From: Melampsora larici-populina 98AG31
Lineage: Eukaryota; Basidiomycota; Pucciniomycetes; Pucciniales; Melampsoraceae
Assembly (NCBI RefSeq): GCF_000204055.1
Contig: NW_006768824.1
Coordinates: 64,366-128,365, forward strand
Direction: 5' to 3'
DNA length: 64,000 nt
A program made the translations under genes and the position numbers. Below are positions 59,466 to 64,000 of the stretch, piece by piece; position 1 is the stretch's first letter; the number at the start of each line of letters is the position of its first letter. The notes under the pieces are model-generated. The model had not been told where the DNA came from, ran no database searches, and saw only the letters and a program-made list of their open reading frames with translations.

Positions 59466-61506
59466 AAGAGAAAGAACACCACCAGCAAACATCACCAACA
59501 TTATTTAAACACAAGTTTACACTGGGAAAATGTAGTATTTTTCCCAAGTGAAAAATGATTGACCTGAAGGACAAAAAAAATTGAAAAAGGTGGAATTCTG
59601 CATTCATTCTGCATGTGCATTAACACTGCATTTTTCTGCATTGATGCTGCATTTTTTTTCATTAATGGTGCATTAATGGTGCATTTTTATGCATTAACAT
59701 AGCATTTTTAATTATTTTTGACATTAATTCTAATCATTTTGCATAGCCGAAAAATACTACATCTGTGCAAGTTTAGTAAAAGTCGAATAACTGAGTTAGA
59801 AAAATTAATACCCTACCTTTAGAATATTTTCCTCGACAAGAGGAAAAAGATTCTAAAGGAGAAAGACAGTCAGATATATAAGAAAAACACTTCAACACAA
59901 TCACACACATCAAATCAACAATCATGAGAAAACAAAAAGAAACACAATGACTATCACAACCATTCAAAAAAACTTTTCCGACTTTGAGTTCAACTTAAAT
60001 CATCTTAGCTTTCACCCCTTAAAGTAATCAATGTTTACTTTTACTTTCTAGCTTCAGTCAACTTCCATCACAATACCCAAGAACTAGTGACCTTCTCACG
60101 AAATGAATTGTTTGAATTAGGTGTACACAACTTGTAATTTCTTGAACATAGTCGAGAGAAACCTAACATCTAAATTATTTCAACAGCAAGTCTATCTGAT
60201 TCCTATCAACAAGTTTTTCAAAGATGGAAGGCCAATGAAAAACATGCCATGTTTTTTGAGCAATATCTATCATCAACCCCTATCTCATCAAATTTCATCC
60301 ACCCTCTTGTAATTTGAATTTATGCTTGCTTGCAACATGTTTATGCTCTTTGATTTTAGTTGCTCATTTACCTATCTTGAGTTTATCCTTTTTTCTTCTT
60401 CCACTTGCTGTAATCTCTAATGTGGTGTGGATCACCCAAATATGAATGCACCATGTAACTCTTGCTCACTCACTGCCCCTTTAGATGCTCCATACCACCC
60501 CAAAAGCAACTATGATGTTGTGTGTCAACCATGAGAGGTATTGATAAATACCTTCCACTAGGTTAAGCAAACTATCTGACTAATAACACCCCTAATACAT
60601 GACATACCTATAATACACAAAGAATAAAAATCAAAATAAAAACATTACACCTCAACACTTGAGTTTCAAGAGTGAATATTATAATAAGGATCCAATTACA
60701 GGAATCAATCATGTTTGAACCTTGACTATTAAAGAAAAAGACTTCATTCATCTTGAATTACAACAAGCCATCATCCAGATCTTAAAAATTAATGGCACAG
60801 GTCTTGTACAGGCATAAGAATCTCTTAGGTAGTTCTTGAAGTGATCTTGGCAAGTTATCAAAAGGATCTTGTTAGCAGGAAGATCTTAAAAAGTCATTAA
60901 AATTCACTTGACTTGTTATTGAGATGATTTTAACCAATTCCTACCCATGTGCCCCCCAGTTGAACACTAGCTTTGTGTTGCTCATGAGATATCATGATGT
61001 TGTTATTCTTTGAAGAAATAACATGGCTCCATCTAATCATACTCTCTCATTACACTCTGTTTATTGATCAAAATAGCATTGCTGAAGAAAAAGATTGTCA
61101 CAAGGGGTACTCTCCATAAACCTCATTTATGCTTGTAGGAAGATATGCAACATGTGGAAAAGGCTGGTGGTCTGCTGTACAGGTCTCTGCAATTCTTTGT
61201 TGCTAAGAAGTTGTGCTTTTGATTTTCTTCACAAGAAGCATATACTTATCTGAGTTGAATCAACAGATTTCCTGTTTAAAGTTTATTTATGATTCAATTT
61301 TTGGCATCACTATTTTAATGCTGACCAAAAACAAAATCCTCAAAAAATGTTTTTCCCATAAACCTTGGTCATCCCTGTAAAAGGCTGTGCAACCCCTAGC
61401 TAATTCTGGTGGTATTTTTTACGGGTCTGTATGTAGCTGGGTTGCTGAGATATTGTGATTTTTATATCCTTCTGGGGGCAATTTTTAATAAAGATAGCCT
61501 TGATCC
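59466..61506. other. AT-rich DNA with a GCATTAA-type degenerate array
   Basis: 59,597-59,705 is a degenerate array of GCATT words (GCATTAATGGTGCATTAATG and similar), probably simple-sequence expansion. The remaining 1.8 kb shows no recognisable gene; ORFs are under 70 codons. Confidence 0.5.
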
Positions 61507-61785
61507 TTGGTGGTATTGACTACAGCCTAGGTGTGGATCCAACTTTGCTCTTGCCAGATGGCCTTGAGACCTGGTTGTTTAAATTACAGCCTGGGAATGT
61601 GGATATGTTTGCTCTGTATGATTGGCCTTGAGCCCTGGTAGTTTTGATCAGGCTTGAGGTCAATCAGCCAGAGCAAAGATAGCAGTGAGTATTGTGCCCA
61701 GGCTGTAATATAAGCCACCAGGGCTCAAGGCTATCTGGCAAGAGAAAAGATGGCCCTGTACCCAGCCTGTAGTCAATACCACCAA
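61507..61785. repeat. Foldback repeat with about 95-bp arms
   Basis: The left arm from 61,507 (TTGGTGGTATTGACTACAGC) is mirrored by the right arm ending at 61,785, with common internal words TCTTGCCAGAT, CCTTGAG and ATTACAGCCTGGG. Roughly 80% complementary. No ORF of note. Confidence 0.7.
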
Positions 61786-62277
61786 TACCGCAACCGCTCC
61801 GCACAAAAGAGCGTGTGCGGAGCGTGTGCGGAGCGTTTTTGGCCTGCGCTACAGCCCATACTCTGCTGTGCGCAGCCTGCGCACCGCACCCAGGGGCGGA
61901 TTTTTCCTGAGCGCAGCAACCCGCTACGCACAGGGCCCTGACCCGAGTTGCTCCGCTCATGAGCAGAGCAAAACCCTGTACCCAGGGGTACAGGGTTACC
62001 CAAAGTTACTTGGACACCTGCGCCAAACTGCCTCGCCAAACTTCTCAACCATACTTCACTCGAAACATCAAATGGACGGTGGCGAAGGCGCATGGACCCA
62101 TTTTCGAACTATTCTGTCGACCCCCTGGACAACTTTCAATCGATGGTCAGCTTGTGGTTCGTTTTGCAGAGGTACTTTCTTTGTATTTATGAGGTATGTT
62201 CCGTTTCCTTGATTTCCTTCTCTAAAATCAATCTCATCCTTTTTAAATTGAATCCTATTAGTTTCCCTTTCTTAACC
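61786..62277. other. GC-rich upstream region of the hAT transposase gene
   Basis: 61,790-61,960 is GC-rich, with a direct repeat of GTGTGCGGAGC (about 61,813 and 61,824). A perfect 12-bp palindrome AACCCTGTACCC-AG-GGGTACAGGGTT spans 61,972-61,997. The left end of the hAT element probably lies in this stretch, but I cannot fix it. Confidence 0.45.
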
Positions 62278-64000
62278 ATGCCTGCTTCCAAATCCCACTC
62301 TCTTGCCTCAACTTCCAGTAGCCTCCAGGTACCAGGCAGGTCGTCGAGTCGAACTCTTCGACCACCAAGCCCGGCTCGATCCCAGCCTGGTTTTGTCATC
62401 CCTCCGAAAGATTCTCGTACATCCATAGCTGTATCACCAACTATTTCACATCAATCTGCTTCACCACGACCAATGTCTCTAACTATAAAACAAAAGGAAG
62501 TCCATCCAAAGGCTAAGACCACATCAAAAGGCAAGGTAGGTCAATATTAGTCTATGATCACATTCAATTCATACATGTTGCAGAGCTAACACTTGATATT
62601 TGATTGAATTTCTTAGAGTCGTTCGTCAATCAGCAAACATGCCCGATCCCCATCAGGCAGCCCATTGAAAGGTACCTCCCCTTTGGTCAAGAGAACCAAA
62701 ACGAATGTGAGTTTCTTTCTCGGTCTTCACACTCTTTCCTCTCTTTGTCAAGTCCTAATCACACTATCATCGTTTCATTTAGGGCTTTGAAGTTCCTGAA
62801 GGCTGTGACTTGTCTCAAGAGTCAGACATCGAGGTTGTCGGGTCCAACCACCAGATTGGCTATAATCAGGTAAGATCCATCAACGTGAAGGATCTTCTTA
62901 AGTATTTCTACCCTCCTAAGGTATTGGTCTTTGTTTAATGATGTTGTTTTTTTTAAAGTAAACTGACACTTTCTTTTGTAGGGTCTCCAATTCCAGTGCC
63001 GCTGGTGTCATGGTACGTATAGTAAGGGGAAGACCTCCTATTACGGCTTATGGGGTCACCACGACGGCAAACCAAATCGACCTGCGTGCACAATGCGTCA
63101 TAAAGCCATCAAGGCTGGTGTCGTCCTGCCTCCATCCTATGTGGAAACGATTGAAGCTGGATCCAAGGAGAAGACAAACTCTTTGGATTCTTACTTCAAA
63201 GGACCGAAGTTCACACCCGACTTGATGAACATGACACTCGTACTGTGGGTTGTACGTCACACTCTTCCTTGGGCCCGTTTTGAGGATGCCGCCCTTTGCG
63301 CGGCTTTTTATACTGTCAATCGCGGTGCAGTGGTCCGATCGAGAACCTGGGCAGCCCAGCAAGCGGTACTGCTTCATTCTTCATTGCACGAAAAGGAAAT
63401 CAACACGGTTAAGGTAAGTCTATATTTGTTTTCTAAATCTCCGTATTCTGTTGCATCATATACTGATCAAACTTGCCTTGATCATAGAATAATCAAGGCA
63501 AGTTTTCTTTGGTACATGATGTATGGACGACTAAAGGCAACCGATATGCCTTCATTGGAGCAAGTGCAAATTATATCGACAAGGACTGGCATTATCAAAC
63601 AACCCATCTTACTCTTAAGATGGTTGCTTGGAGGCATTTCGGCGCGCTCCTAGCAAGACCGATTGGGAAATTTTTGATTTGTCACGGACTACACAAAAAG
63701 ATAAGTGTTTCCTGTAATTTATCTTTTTCTTCCCTTTTTGCTTTGTCATGTTTTCTAATCTCTTTTCATCTCTTTCTTACATGCTCTGTCAGACCACTGA
63801 CAGTGGCAGTAACAACGGACCGATGGCCGCTGAAATGCAGTCTATGTTCTTGAACGCAGAAGATCCGACTTTTTGGCAAGCCTCGGCACATCACGTGCGG
63901 TGCTATGCCCATAAGCTCAACCTCACAGTTGGGCATGGGCTCAAAGCGATTGGTCAAAAGGTTAGTGTTGCGAAGCCATGCGTCCCACTTAACCAGGCTC
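62278..64000 (+). mobile_element. hAT transposase with BED zinc finger (3' end outside window)
   Basis: Exons 62,278-62,535; 62,617-62,706; 62,783-62,920; 62,982-63,413; 63,488 to about 63,705; 63,793-63,960, then a donor (GTTAGT); the gene continues past base 64,000. A Ser/Pro-rich N-terminus (about 115 residues) leads to a BED-type zinc finger (FQCRWCHGTYSKG ... GLWGHHDGK ... ACTMRH). The RNase H-like core begins with the first catalytic Asp in LVHDVWTTKGNRYAFIGASA, the second in TTDSGSNNGPMA, and the CxxH motif HHVRCYAHKLNLTVG. The catalytic Glu and the C-terminal dimerisation region would lie outside the window. The frame is intact so far, so this copy may be active. The exon 5 donor is ambiguous. 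Confidence 0.85.

Noticed and set aside
1..64000. CRISPR arrays, bacterial operons, riboswitches
   Set aside because: Eukaryotic intron-rich DNA; the tandem repeats seen are few in number and lack unique regular spacers.

Overview
The window is nuclear DNA of a basidiomycete fungus, most likely a rust (Pucciniales, probably Melampsora-like). Visible evidence: AT-rich DNA, genes split by many short GT-AG introns (about 50-110 nt, one probable GC-AG), no bacterial operon layout, and genes set between DNA transposons, retroelement relics and foldback repeats. The rust assignment is inference from gene style and repeat load; no marker gene proves it. Exon joins given here were made by hand by matching splice sites and reading phase, so single boundaries may move.

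Layout. 1-10,066: two tandem paralogues of an unrecognised large protein family (the first cut by the window edge), separated by non-coding DNA that holds a decayed WD40 fragment of the U3 snoRNP protein Rrp9 and a foldback repeat. 10,651-23,062: ordinary gene island with a 9-exon gene of unknown function, a single-pass membrane protein, an F-box protein and a second single-pass membrane protein. 23,063-28,661: repeat-rich, with a perfect hairpin, a 102-bp duplication, a lone Ty1/copia-type Gag ORF and a TIR element. 28,662-47,084: second gene island with a multi-pass membrane protein, a secreted Ser/Thr-rich protein ending in a polysaccharide-lyase-like domain, a Ser/Pro-rich basic protein, a secreted GH27 alpha-galactosidase homologue with altered active-site motifs, and an RGS-PAS signalling protein whose LOV-type motif lacks the photoactive cysteine. 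47,085-64,000: repeat-rich again, with a Mutator-like non-autonomous element with 9-bp target duplication, a 7-exon gene of unknown family, short tandem repeats, a GC-rich inverted-repeat patch next to a tRNA-like sequence, an apparently complete Tc1/mariner transposase with two introns, a LINE RNase H relic, more foldback elements and the 5' part of a hAT transposase that runs off the right edge.

Functional reading. Two genes encode predicted secreted carbohydrate-active-type proteins (31,671-34,851 and 39,925-42,521), one is a G-protein/sensory regulator, one an SCF substrate-receptor type F-box protein, and several are membrane or low-complexity nuclear-type proteins with no assignable role. 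Nothing suggests a co-regulated cluster; the genes look like neighbours rather than a pathway. The best candidates for undescribed biology are the tandem large-protein family, the 514-residue gene at 50,527-52,506, the GH27 homologue with altered catalytic motifs and the 858-residue secreted protein that grew by an internal exon-intron duplication.
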